Virus record (IMG/VR): IMGVR_UViG_3300025759_000554
Location: 1-27,371 of that record
DNA from: a virus
Reading direction: 5' to 3' (one strand)
DNA length: 27,371 nt
How positions within the stretch are numbered: the first letter of the stretch is position 1; the number at the start of each line of letters is the position of its first letter. Positions 18,321 through 25,615 of the stretch are shown one piece after another. Below the pieces are notes generated by a model that worked only from the letters and a program-made list of their open reading frames with translations, ran no database searches and had not been told where the DNA came from. Made by a program: the position numbers and the translations under genes.

Positions 18321-19693
18321 CAGAATTTAAATCCGTCGAATGATTTTTTGGGTTTGTCTTCATAATCATACTCTTCTTCCCTTGAATTGTCAAGGATATT
18401 TTCTTGAGCAGATTGTTCACAGTCATAAAGTCGCATCTTGGCACGGTCAATACCAACCACAAACCTCTTATGAATGGTAGGATCATTATACCTGTTCTTC
18501 AATTGTTTTACAAGTATTTGTCCCAACCCCTCAAGCTCTTCAGTAGAAATAAGGGCAAACATAAGATCAGCAGTAGCAGGGAGACCAAAGGACTCACTAG
18601 TATCAGTAAGTTCAACATCACTGCTACCATAACCAGAACGAGTGGTCTGCGTGGCAGAAACGATAGGGACGTTTGCTTCAACAGCCAACCCTCTAAGTTC
18701 TTCAGCAATTGCTTTGATATAAGAATATGAATTGACAGTACTGTTTCCGCGATACCTAGAGGAAGCACATATATTAAGGTAATCAATGAAAATAATATCA
18801 GGTCTAAATGACTTCTTAAGTGCAAGTTCATTAAGAAGTGACTTAAAGTGTCCAGCATGAGCAGAAGCAGTAGGATATTCTTTTACAATCAATGTCCCTT
18901 GCGTTTTCTTAGCAATGTTAGTCACCTTTGTCTCAAACATTGCTTTGGGCAAACTTGCGATGTCCTGAATAGGAACATTCAGGAGGTTTGCGTCAATTCT
19001 TTCAGCAATGCGTTCTTCTGCCATTTCCATTGTAATGTACAGAACGTTCCTCCCTTGGAGCAGGACGGAGCTAGCCACATGGCACATGAATAGAGACTTG
19101 CCGACACCCGTACCAGCAAGAGCGACATTAAGAGTTTTGTTAGGGAGACCGCCTTTGGTAATTTTGTTAAAGTATTCGAGATCGAATTCAATTTTTTCCT
19201 CCTTACGGTGATATGATTCGTATCGTTCTTCATAGTCTTCAAGATAATCGTGACCAATGTGAGTATCAAAACTTACTGCCAATGCATCTTGGAGAATTGA
19301 AGGAATACTATCCCTACTCTTCTTTTCGTCTTTACCATCAGCAATATGAATTGATTCCATAAGTGCTAAGTAAATAGCACGATCACGACACCACTTTTCA
19401 GTTTGGTCAATCAACCATTGAAACTCTGTGGGAGATTCGTCAAGGACATTAATAAGATCAATAATTTCCTTGAAGGAACTTTCATTAATGTCTTGACGAC
19501 TCTCAACCTCAATACACAGAACTTCTTTAGTTACTTGCTTATTATATTGCTGAATAAAATTGAAGATCTCCTCAAATACAATTTTTTGAGAAGAATCCTC
19601 AAAGTATTCTGTTTTGATAAAAGGAATAACTTTTCTAGAATATTCTTCATTGTGAAGAAGATTTTTTAGAATGAGATATTCAACCCTCTCCAT
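18320..19693 (-). CDS. 41: T4-like replicative DNA helicase gp41
   Basis: The 457-aa DnaB-type hexameric helicase unwinds DNA 5' to 3' on the lagging strand and works with gp61. The Walker A site ALAGTGVGKS ends at residue 200, Walker B is in IIFIDYL near 300, and an SATQTTRSGYG-like sensor loop follows. From ATG 19693 it reads MERVEYLILKNLLHNEEYSR. The start overlaps the uvsX stop by 14 bases, so I reject the upstream TTG at 19714. The C-terminus is acidic and then basic (EEEYDYEDKPKKS). The mazG promoter is in its last codons. Confidence 0.95.
   Translation of the reverse strand: MERVEYLILKNLLHNEEYSRKVIPFIKTEYFEDSSQKIVFEEIFNFIQQYNKQVTKEVLCIEVESRQDINESSFKEIIDLINVLDESPTEFQWLIDQTEKWCRDRAIYLALMESIHIADGKDEKKSRDSIPSILQDALAVSFDTHIGHDYLEDYEERYESYHRKEEKIEFDLEYFNKITKGGLPNKTLNVALAGTGVGKSLFMCHVASSVLLQGRNVLYITMEMAEERIAERIDANLLNVPIQDIASLPKAMFETKVTNIAKKTQGTLIVKEYPTASAHAGHFKSLLNELALKKSFRPDIIFIDYLNICASSRYRGNSTVNSYSYIKAIAEELRGLAVEANVPIVSATQTTRSGYGSSDVELTDTSESFGLPATADLMFALISTEELEGLGQILVKQLKNRYNDPTIHKRFVVGIDRAKMRLYDCEQSAQENILDNSREEEYDYEDKPKKSFDGFKF
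18365..18393 (-). promoter_or_regulatory. Sigma70-type promoter, TTGACA-17-TATGAT
   Basis: The -35 TTGACA is at 18388-18393, the -10 TATGAT at 18365-18370, spacer 17. Inside the end of gp41, 45 bases before mazG. Confidence 0.8.
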
Positions 19694-20687
19694 AACTAAA
19701 TTCCTTTCGAGCAATATCGTCCAATTGTAGCATTACTTCCTCAGTAAAGTAAACCTCTGGTTCTTTAAGAATTTGCTTTGCGTAAATTTTCTTACCATTC
19801 ATTTCATAACGACCTGCGACATTCTTCCAAAGTCCACCGATCTCACCGAGTTCAAGAAGACCGTAATATCTATCAAGACCACGCTCATCATAATAAAGAC
19901 GTATTTCCACATCTTTGTTCTCCTTACTCAAACGCGACTTAGCAGTCTTAGCTTTGATAATATTGCCGATAACTTCTGTTCCATCCTTTTCTTTCTTTTT
20001 GCTGAGATAAATGATTGAAGAGGCTGCGTACTTGAGTCCACTGCCTCCACCCATTTCTTTAGTTGGTACATAAGCTCCGATAACATCGTAGGTGTGATTT
20101 GTAACGATCATTGGAATTTTTGCTTGACCAAGTTTAAGAGTAAGCATTCGGAATGCGCCCTTTACAAGTTGAGATTTGGTCATATCCCTAACTTGCTTTT
20201 CATTTAGAGCATCAGTAATCTCCTTCTCAGTTGAAAGCATTCCCAGAGAGTCTAACACAAACATACAAGGTTTGCGTTCTTCTTCTGGTTTCTTGAGGTA
20301 TATATCTACTGCCTTAAGTGCTTTGCTACGAAAGTCTTCAATAGTTACAACATTCACAACTACAAGACGAGAGGTGTCAATACCCCTAGATTCAAGTAGG
20401 GACTTGGTAATAGCTGCCTCAGTATCAAAATAGAGACAATAACCATCGGGATTGGAATTGAGAAAATTCTTAACAACGGCGAGGCTGAAGAAAGTCTTTC
20501 CAGTAGAAGACTCTCCAGCAATAGCAGTAATCTTATTCCCAGATACACCACCAAATACACTACCTGAAACCAGTGCGTTAAAGATGTAAGAACCCGTATC
20601 AACATAAGTTTCAGTCTCATCAATGTCTGCTGCAAGTTTAGTGAAATCATCACCAATCTCTTTTACAATATCCTTTAAAAAATCCAT
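19680..20687 (-). CDS. uvsX: UvsX, RecA-like recombinase
   Basis: The 335-aa T4-type strand-exchange protein drives recombination and recombination-dependent replication. The Walker A site AGESSTGKTFF is at about residues 57-67, with Walker B in CMFVLDSLG. MGGGSGLKYAASSI resembles the DNA-binding loop region. It starts at ATG 20687 with TTGGAGG upstream. It lies 17 bases after gp43 and overlaps gp41, so the three genes form one replication/recombination operon. Confidence 0.96.
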   Translation of the reverse strand: MDFLKDIVKEIGDDFTKLAADIDETETYVDTGSYIFNALVSGSVFGGVSGNKITAIAGESSTGKTFFSLAVVKNFLNSNPDGYCLYFDTEAAITKSLLESRGIDTSRLVVVNVVTIEDFRSKALKAVDIYLKKPEEERKPCMFVLDSLGMLSTEKEITDALNEKQVRDMTKSQLVKGAFRMLTLKLGQAKIPMIVTNHTYDVIGAYVPTKEMGGGSGLKYAASSIIYLSKKKEKDGTEVIGNIIKAKTAKSRLSKENKDVEIRLYYDERGLDRYYGLLELGEIGGLWKNVAGRYEMNGKKIYAKQILKEPEVYFTEEVMLQLDDIARKEFSYGEG

Positions 20688-20704
20688 ACTTTACCTCCAA
20701 TATA

Positions 20705-23200
20705 TTACGAAAAGAATGATTCTAGACTAGATGTTTTTTCTACTTTCCATCCAATAGAATCCAAAATAGTTTTGAGTGGTTCAACAAAACTTTTCTCAAA
20801 CTGTAGATCATAATCAACATATTGTTGAAGATTCAGTTCCTTTGGAAACTCCTGAATAAAAGAAATTACATTTTCATAAATCGAATTTGGTTTTTTGAGA
20901 TAACAAAACTTGATTTTTTCACCATTCTGAATAAGTGAATATTTATTTGCAAGTTTATTCTGTTTAATATAGTGATTAAACAGAAGTGCTCCCCTTACAT
21001 GAATAGGAGTTCCCTTAGAATAAATCGATGAAGAAGACTGATACTTTACAACATCAGATACACTTCTTGGGAATGCAATTTCTTCAGGAGAAAGTTTCTT
21101 GAACTTTGATCTAGAAGACTCTATGAAATTAATGACTTCATCTTCAGTTCCAGTCATCATCAACTTAAGAGCATCCTTAATCATCTTACGACAAGGAGCA
21201 GGTGTCGAAGACTTAACTGCCTCAATACCCATAATCTTAAGTTTAGGTTCAGAATAGCGAACACCTTCACTATCCCATACATTGAGAATGTATCGCTTCT
21301 TCGCAGTCCAAATACCACGATCAGCAATATTCTCACGCTTCATTTGCATTTTTTGTTCGTAGGCATTGACGTACTCTGCCAATTCTTCGTAAGAACTTTG
21401 AATATACTTTTCAAATTCCACCTTACAGACCTTATCAAGGAATGAGACAACTTTCTCATTAGTTTTCTCTCTGCCTTTGAATACACTGTCAACCAGAGGA
21501 CCCATATTGAGGTAGATAGAATCAGTATCAGAAGCAATAACGTAATCAACATCTTTCGTTCTCAGAGCTTTGTTAATGTGTTTGTTTACTTTACTTTCAA
21601 TCCAACGAATAGACACTTGCCCAGAAAGCGTGATTGCTTCCGCATTAGCAAGTTTATAGTATCGGAAATATTGATTTCCAATAGCACCATAAGCGGAGTT
21701 AAGAGAAATCTTCTTTGCCATCTGAATATTATTACAGCGGGCAATCTCTTTCTCCAACTCTTTTGTTGGAGTTATTTGATACTGCTGCTTAGCAGCAAGC
21801 ATCTTCTTTTTAAAGATTACACGGTCACCATACATCTTCTCCATAAGTTCTGGAAGCATACCCTTAACATCCTTGCGGTACATTGCTCCATTAGCACATA
21901 CCGCATTGTCCTTATACATCTCAAAACTGATCTCTTGATCAAGAATTTTATTTACAGTAACTGTGGGATGCTTTTCTTCCAAAAGAGTTTCGGGAGAAAT
22001 ATTATATTGCATGATTAGGTGAGGATATAGAGAGTTCAAGTCAAAACTAACCACCCAATCATACACACCAGGAATAGGTTCTTTTACATAAGCACCAGCA
22101 TACTTTTCACTCTTATTCTCTCTCTTCTTTGGGGGAATTACAATATCACGTTTCTTAAGATAGTTGTAAATGATATTGTCCCACATACGAACTTGATAAA
22201 ACACATCAGCATAATTCACCTTTGCGTCATATGCCATGGTCAAAGCAAGTTCAATAAGTTTCATCTTGTCTTCCAAGCGGTCAACAAGTTCCACGTCAAC
22301 AATGTTGTATTCAATAAACTTCTGCCATCCTTGAGTATAGAAGTCCTTAAAGGTATCAAACTCAGAGTGGTCAAGTTTCTTCTGACCAAGTTCTACTTCT
22401 GCAATGTAGTCTAGGCGATATGATTCTTGTGCCTTATAAGTAAACTTTTTATAAAGATCAAGATAATCAAGTTGAGTCAAACCACCAACATCAAATGTTG
22501 TGTGCTTACGTCCCATCATCTCAACACTACCTTCTGTCACAAGTCCCCAGTTAGAGAACCTTTTCATCAGTTTCTCGCCAAGAACTCTATTAAGACGCTT
22601 ACAAATATAAGGAACGTCATATAGTTGAATGTTCCATCCGGTCACAACATCCGGAACATTATACATCCAATAGTTAATAAATGAACTTAAAAGTTCATAC
22701 TCAGTTGGGCAATGATGATATGTCACATTTGACTGTTTATTGATAAAGGGTTTTGCCCCCCAAGTAATAATTTCCTTTGTAGTGTAATCTTGAATAGTGA
22801 TAGCAAGAATTTCTTCCACACAAGATTCAACATCAGGGAATCCCTGTTCAGAAGCAACCTCAATGTCAATGGTTACAAGTTTGATTTTACTAATGTCAAA
22901 CTTAATTTCATCCTCAGGATACTTTTCAGAAATATATTGGTAGATATATCTATCGTTTCCATAGATCTCAAATCCCTCAACACCTTCATACTTATTATAA
23001 AACTCCCTACAATCTCTGACTGTTCCTGGTTTAATTGGTTCTACGGTTTCTCCTTGAAGAGTTTTATGTTTACTATCCTTCTTAGACTTTACAAATAGAG
23101 TTGGAAAAAATTCTTCTTTGGTTTCAAATCTTTTTCCATTCTTAACTCCACGAACCAAAATATTGTTTCCAATCAACTGAACATTTGTATAAAAATTCAT
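20705..23200 (-). CDS. 43: T4-like DNA polymerase gp43 (family B)
   Basis: The 831-aa replicative polymerase has proofreading. Exonuclease site: IDIEVASEQG (D112, E114). Polymerase motif A: SFDLNSLYPHLI (D387, SLYP 390-393). Motif B: NSAYGAIGNQYF (501 on). Motif C: ASDTDSIYLN (D558, D560). The C-terminal end SLESFFS should contact the sliding clamp. The ATG overlaps the stop of the small gene upstream (TAATG). Length is usual for the phage family, and all core residues are present. Confidence 0.97.
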   Translation of the reverse strand: MNFYTNVQLIGNNILVRGVKNGKRFETKEEFFPTLFVKSKKDSKHKTLQGETVEPIKPGTVRDCREFYNKYEGVEGFEIYGNDRYIYQYISEKYPEDEIKFDISKIKLVTIDIEVASEQGFPDVESCVEEILAITIQDYTTKEIITWGAKPFINKQSNVTYHHCPTEYELLSSFINYWMYNVPDVVTGWNIQLYDVPYICKRLNRVLGEKLMKRFSNWGLVTEGSVEMMGRKHTTFDVGGLTQLDYLDLYKKFTYKAQESYRLDYIAEVELGQKKLDHSEFDTFKDFYTQGWQKFIEYNIVDVELVDRLEDKMKLIELALTMAYDAKVNYADVFYQVRMWDNIIYNYLKKRDIVIPPKKRENKSEKYAGAYVKEPIPGVYDWVVSFDLNSLYPHLIMQYNISPETLLEEKHPTVTVNKILDQEISFEMYKDNAVCANGAMYRKDVKGMLPELMEKMYGDRVIFKKKMLAAKQQYQITPTKELEKEIARCNNIQMAKKISLNSAYGAIGNQYFRYYKLANAEAITLSGQVSIRWIESKVNKHINKALRTKDVDYVIASDTDSIYLNMGPLVDSVFKGREKTNEKVVSFLDKVCKVEFEKYIQSSYEELAEYVNAYEQKMQMKRENIADRGIWTAKKRYILNVWDSEGVRYSEPKLKIMGIEAVKSSTPAPCRKMIKDALKLMMTGTEDEVINFIESSRSKFKKLSPEEIAFPRSVSDVVKYQSSSSIYSKGTPIHVRGALLFNHYIKQNKLANKYSLIQNGEKIKFCYLKKPNSIYENVISFIQEFPKELNLQQYVDYDLQFEKSFVEPLKTILDSIGWKVEKTSSLESFFS

Positions 23201-23451
23201 TACTTAGTAAGATCTTCGTATTTTTTCAAGAGTTTTTCAGAGGGTTCAGCAATAGTGAGGATTTTATCAGAGGATATCATAAAGGTATCCTGACTAGAAA
23301 AATCAATCAACCATGGAGATAAAGTTTCATTTGACTGATTTAACAAAAATGGTTTTGTAAGTTTACAGTCAGGCTCACCAATATCACCACCAACTTCCTC
23401 AATACCAGAAACAAGTACTTGATTATTTGTCAGTAAAAGTAACTTCGTCAT
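23200..23451 (-). CDS. Small replication-region protein C (83 aa)
   Basis: From ATG 23451 it reads MTKLLLLTNNQVLVSGIEEV, then GGDIGEPDCKLTKPFLLN, then SSDKILTIAEPSEKLLKKYE. An AAAGGAA site lies just before the ATG; the start at 23478 has none. It is a beta-rich domain of Sm-like pattern and a distant paralogue of the genes at 23423-23755 and 26743-27030 (shared KL start, P-x-L/W-x core and '..EP...KL...Y' end). It overlaps both gp43 (1 base) and the upstream gene (29 bases). Role unknown; the gp43 context suggests replication. Confidence 0.75.
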   Translation of the reverse strand: MTKLLLLTNNQVLVSGIEEVGGDIGEPDCKLTKPFLLNQSNETLSPWLIDFSSQDTFMISSDKILTIAEPSEKLLKKYEDLTK

Positions 23452-23755
23452 TTTCCTTTTTCCTATTTTCAACTTCACTAGTATACATTTCCATCAATCT
23501 ATCTATCGGTTCTGTGATAGTAATTACCCAATCCATTGGAACTGGTATTTTTTTATCCTTTGTCAAGGGAATCCATGAAGATAGTCCAATTTGATATCCT
23601 TCCTTACCATCTATTTCAGAAGTAAACCTACGCAATTTTACAGAACAAGGATTTGAAAATAAATACCCAATCAAATTATCCTGGCCAGTAAACATTTCAT
23701 TGACATCCGCAATAATGTCTTCACCAGATTTTAAAAGAACAAGTTTTATAGTCAT
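23423..23755 (-). CDS. Small replication-region protein B (110 aa)
   Basis: It reads MTIKLVLLKSGEDIIADVNE, then IGYLFSNPCSVKLRR, then GLSSWIPLTKDKKIPVP and ITEPIDRLMEMY. Shared features with the 95-aa protein at 26743-27030: 'KL...SGED.IAD' at the start, 'NP', 'W.PL', and a Y-containing end. It is probably a beta-barrel domain of the Sm-like kind. The promoter at 23778-23806 precedes it. Function unknown. Confidence 0.8.
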   Translation of the reverse strand: MTIKLVLLKSGEDIIADVNEMFTGQDNLIGYLFSNPCSVKLRRFTSEIDGKEGYQIGLSSWIPLTKDKKIPVPMDWVITITEPIDRLMEMYTSEVENRKKENDEVTFTDK

Positions 23756-23777
23756 TTCTTATTGCATTCTCCACTAC

Positions 23778-23806
23778 ATTCTACCAACAAAAAAGGGAGG
23801 CGTCAA
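23778..23806 (-). promoter_or_regulatory. Sigma70-type promoter, TTGACG-17-TAGAAT
   Basis: The -35 TTGACG is at 23801-23806 and the -10 TAGAAT at 23778-23783, spacer 17. It overlaps the right arm and U-tract of the terminator at 23788-23828. It is the start of the gp43-uvsX-gp41 operon. Confidence 0.75.
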
Positions 23807-23828
23807 CTGGATTGTGCCAGTTACCTCC
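23788..23828 (-). terminator. Intrinsic terminator
   Basis: On the minus strand GGGAGG / CCTCCC with AACTGG / CCAGTT inside, then TTTTTT. It ends the hsp20 and micro-peptide transcript. Confidence 0.85.
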
Positions 23829-23927
23829 CTGTCTGCGCCGACGATACTTACTATGTAGTAAGGTTTTGTATTATCTTTGCTGTCCAACCTTTATGCGATT
23901 TTTTTCCATTCAGGTATTCTTATTTAT

Positions 23928-24002
23928 TTACTTTTTAGGTGTAATTGCGAATGCTCCTCCCATTACAGCAGAAAAGATTGTGAGTGTTGCTAAGATTCCC
24001 AT
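23928..24002 (-). CDS. Possible membrane micro-peptide (24 aa)
   Basis: ATG 24002 encodes MGILATLTIFSAVMGGAFAI plus TPKK, one hydrophobic segment with a basic end. It follows the 27-aa frame by 13 bases, but has no clear ribosome-binding site. AATAAATA at 23921-23928 overlaps its stop. The combination of two adjacent membrane micro-peptides raises its credibility. Function unknown. Confidence 0.4.
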   Translation of the reverse strand: MGILATLTIFSAVMGGAFAITPKK

Positions 24003-24015
24003 GGTTCAACAAGTA

Positions 24016-24099
24016 TTATGGTAGTGCGTTTGCGATAGGGACACCGATAAAAAGAGTCATCAGTGTTCCAAATACTAGGGTAGTGGCGGTGTAGTTCAT
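24016..24099 (-). CDS. Membrane micro-peptide (27 aa)
   Basis: ATG 24099 is preceded by GGAGGACGG, an excellent ribosome-binding site. It encodes MNYTATTLVFGTLMTLFIGV plus PIANALP, a single membrane span. Possible promoter TATAAT at 24131-24136, with palindrome 24139-24153 just upstream. It does not resemble any small photosystem or cytochrome b6f subunit I can recall. Unknown function. Confidence 0.55.
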   Translation of the reverse strand: MNYTATTLVFGTLMTLFIGVPIANALP

Positions 24100-24130
24100 A
24101 GTCCGTCCTCCAAAGTACATAACTATCTAT

Positions 24131-24153
24131 ATTATACTGTATCACTGTGATAC
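24131..24153 (-). promoter_or_regulatory. Possible promoter with palindromic operator
   Basis: TATAAT on the minus strand (24131-24136) lies next to the palindrome GTATCACAGTGATAC (24139-24153, 7-base perfect arms). No -35 consensus is present, so the palindrome may bind a repressor or an activator. It is the only sequence of this type seen in the window. Confidence 0.5.
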
Positions 24154-24198
24154 ACTTCTGTATTCATTGCTACGCATTTATACCTATTGTGTTAGGAT

Positions 24199-24633
24199 TT
24201 ATAGATAATCTTTTCTCTGGTGGTGCTCTGGCACGATCTTTCCCAACACAATTGTTAGAAGCCCATCTTCAAAAGTAACTGATCTAACTTCCGTGTCATC
24301 AGAGAGTGTCCAGGCACGATTAAATGACCGTTGAGCCAAACCTTTGTGCAAATACTTGGTTTCTGTTTCCTTATCCTCTTTCTGGCCCTCAACAAAGAGT
24401 TTACCATCTTGGGTGTAGACATAAACTTCCTCCTTCTTGAATCCTGCTAAAGCAAGTTCAAGTCGAGATTCCACATTGCTGACCTGAACTAGATTGTATG
24501 GTGGATAATTTGACGTGGTTTCGTGAAGTTTAAACACACGTTCAAAGTATTCATCCAAACCAATACTATTTCTATTTATCTTGTCCATGAGAGAAGACAA
24601 GTCAGCACTAGTATACCTTGTAAGGTTAGTCAT
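24199..24633 (-). CDS. hsp20: Hsp20/IbpA-type small heat-shock protein (144 aa)
   Basis: From ATG 24633 it reads MTNLTRYTSADLSSLMDKIN. The alpha-crystallin domain (about residues 44-133) contains YNLVQVSN, LELALAGFKKEEV, KLFVEGQKED, GLAQRSFNRAWTL and FEDGLLTIVL, the ordered strands of this family. Such proteins hold unfolding proteins without ATP. The AAGGAGCTACAATA site before ATG 24633 decides the start; the frame extends upstream to 24690 without one. The terminator at 24711-24744 separates it from regA. Carried by many T4-like cyanophages. Confidence 0.95.
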   Translation of the reverse strand: MTNLTRYTSADLSSLMDKINRNSIGLDEYFERVFKLHETTSNYPPYNLVQVSNVESRLELALAGFKKEEVYVYTQDGKLFVEGQKEDKETETKYLHKGLAQRSFNRAWTLSDDTEVRSVTFEDGLLTIVLGKIVPEHHQRKDYL

Positions 24634-24710
24634 TATTGTAGCTCCTTTTTTAAAGCGAGTTTGTGTTGTGTGAACCCTTTCGGCGTTCATTACTAATTAT
24701 GCGAGATAAC

Positions 24711-24744
24711 AAAAAAAGAGGAACGGCAATAACCGAACCTCTTT
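24711..24744 (-). terminator. Intrinsic terminator after regA
   Basis: On the minus strand AAAGAGG / CCTCTTT and CGG / CCG with a TT/TT internal loop, then a run of T. The arms are also complementary on the plus strand, but only the minus strand has the long T-run. It closes the gp44-gp62-regA transcript. Confidence 0.8.
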
Positions 24745-24794
24745 ATACGGTGTTCCGACTTTTGTAGAGTGCCGCACGAATGGCACAAAAATAT

Positions 24795-25232
24795 TTATGC
24801 CTCAGTAGTCTTTCCTTTCTTACCAATATTATACTTCTGTTCAAGAATCCAATCATTCTTATCCTTATAAGCAAGAACTTTAATTTGATTTAATGGAGCA
24901 ATATCGGTAGCAGAGTCTTCATTAACAAGAGTAATAAGACCCCAATCAACAAGAAGACGAATAATGCGATTACGACGCTGAACATCATTTACGCTAAGGT
25001 TTGCGTGCTTACCATCAAGTGCAAAAAGTTCTTTGAAATGAACAATATAATAACGTCCTTGTTTGTGAAGAATGTGGCAACTTTGATAGAGTTTTTTCTC
25101 CTTTCTAGATGCAACTCCAATACGAGTCAAAGTTTCGCGTACTTTAAGAAAGTCATCAGGTTCATTTAGAACAACTTCCACCATCATGTTTGAAGACCAC
25201 TCTACTTGTGGTTCGATTGTTTGATTAGTCAT
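24795..25232 (-). CDS. regA: RegA translational repressor (145 aa)
   Basis: It follows T4 RegA closely by eye: an N-terminal MMVEVVLNEPDDFLKVRETL, then KLYQSCHILHKQGRYYIVHF, a LFALDGKHANLSV stretch, RLLVDWGLITLV, and a YNIGKK end. RegA binds the ribosome-binding sites of early phage mRNAs and blocks their translation. It has about 12 more N-terminal residues than T4 RegA and a longer basic C-tail. It starts overlapping gp62 (ATGA). In T4 it represses its own operon; no site is certain here. Confidence 0.95.
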   Translation of the reverse strand: MTNQTIEPQVEWSSNMMVEVVLNEPDDFLKVRETLTRIGVASRKEKKLYQSCHILHKQGRYYIVHFKELFALDGKHANLSVNDVQRRNRIIRLLVDWGLITLVNEDSATDIAPLNQIKVLAYKDKNDWILEQKYNIGKKGKTTEA

Positions 25233-25615
25233 TTTTTTCCGCCTGTGTCAAGTCGTTGTTTGATAAAATCAATTTGTTGTTTATTTAGAATTTTCAAGGC
25301 CTGTAATGCTTTATCATTACTATATCCATAGTATTGTTTAATGCACTCTAAATCTTTGACCTTATCCTTTTGGAGCCAGGGAGAAAATCTCTTCCGTTTC
25401 CTCAGACTATTTAGGTAAAATGAATATTGCATATCCTTACTGAGACTATGATTCATATTCATTTCATTTGCATACATTATGCAATCTAGATGACCAGACA
25501 AACATCTGTTCACAATATATGGAGGATACTTACTTATAGAAGATGGATCCTCCTCAAGCAAATTTTGCTTTGTGTGGTTGATTGAGTTCAACCAATCTTT
25601 AAGTTCGTAACTCAT
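25229..25615 (-). CDS. 62: Clamp-loader small subunit gp62 (128 aa)
   Basis: It reads MSYELKDWLNSINHTKQNLL, then SKYPPYIVNRCLSGHLDCIM, then LNSLRKRKRFSPWLQK. This is the phage gp62 pattern ('YPP.IVN' and 'R.RKRFS.W'). It binds gp44 to load the sliding clamp gp45. The start overlaps the stop of the Mom-like gene (ATGA) and the end overlaps regA. It is shorter than T4 gp62 (187 aa), as in cyanophages. Confidence 0.92.
   Translation of the reverse strand: MSYELKDWLNSINHTKQNLLEEDPSSISKYPPYIVNRCLSGHLDCIMYANEMNMNHSLSKDMQYSFYLNSLRKRKRFSPWLQKDKVKDLECIKQYYGYSNDKALQALKILNKQQIDFIKQRLDTGGKK

Noticed and set aside
23928-24099. Micro-peptides as small photosystem or cytochrome b6f subunits
   Set aside because: The length and single span fit, but neither sequence matches any small subunit that I can recall (PsbM, PsbT, PetN, PetM and others).
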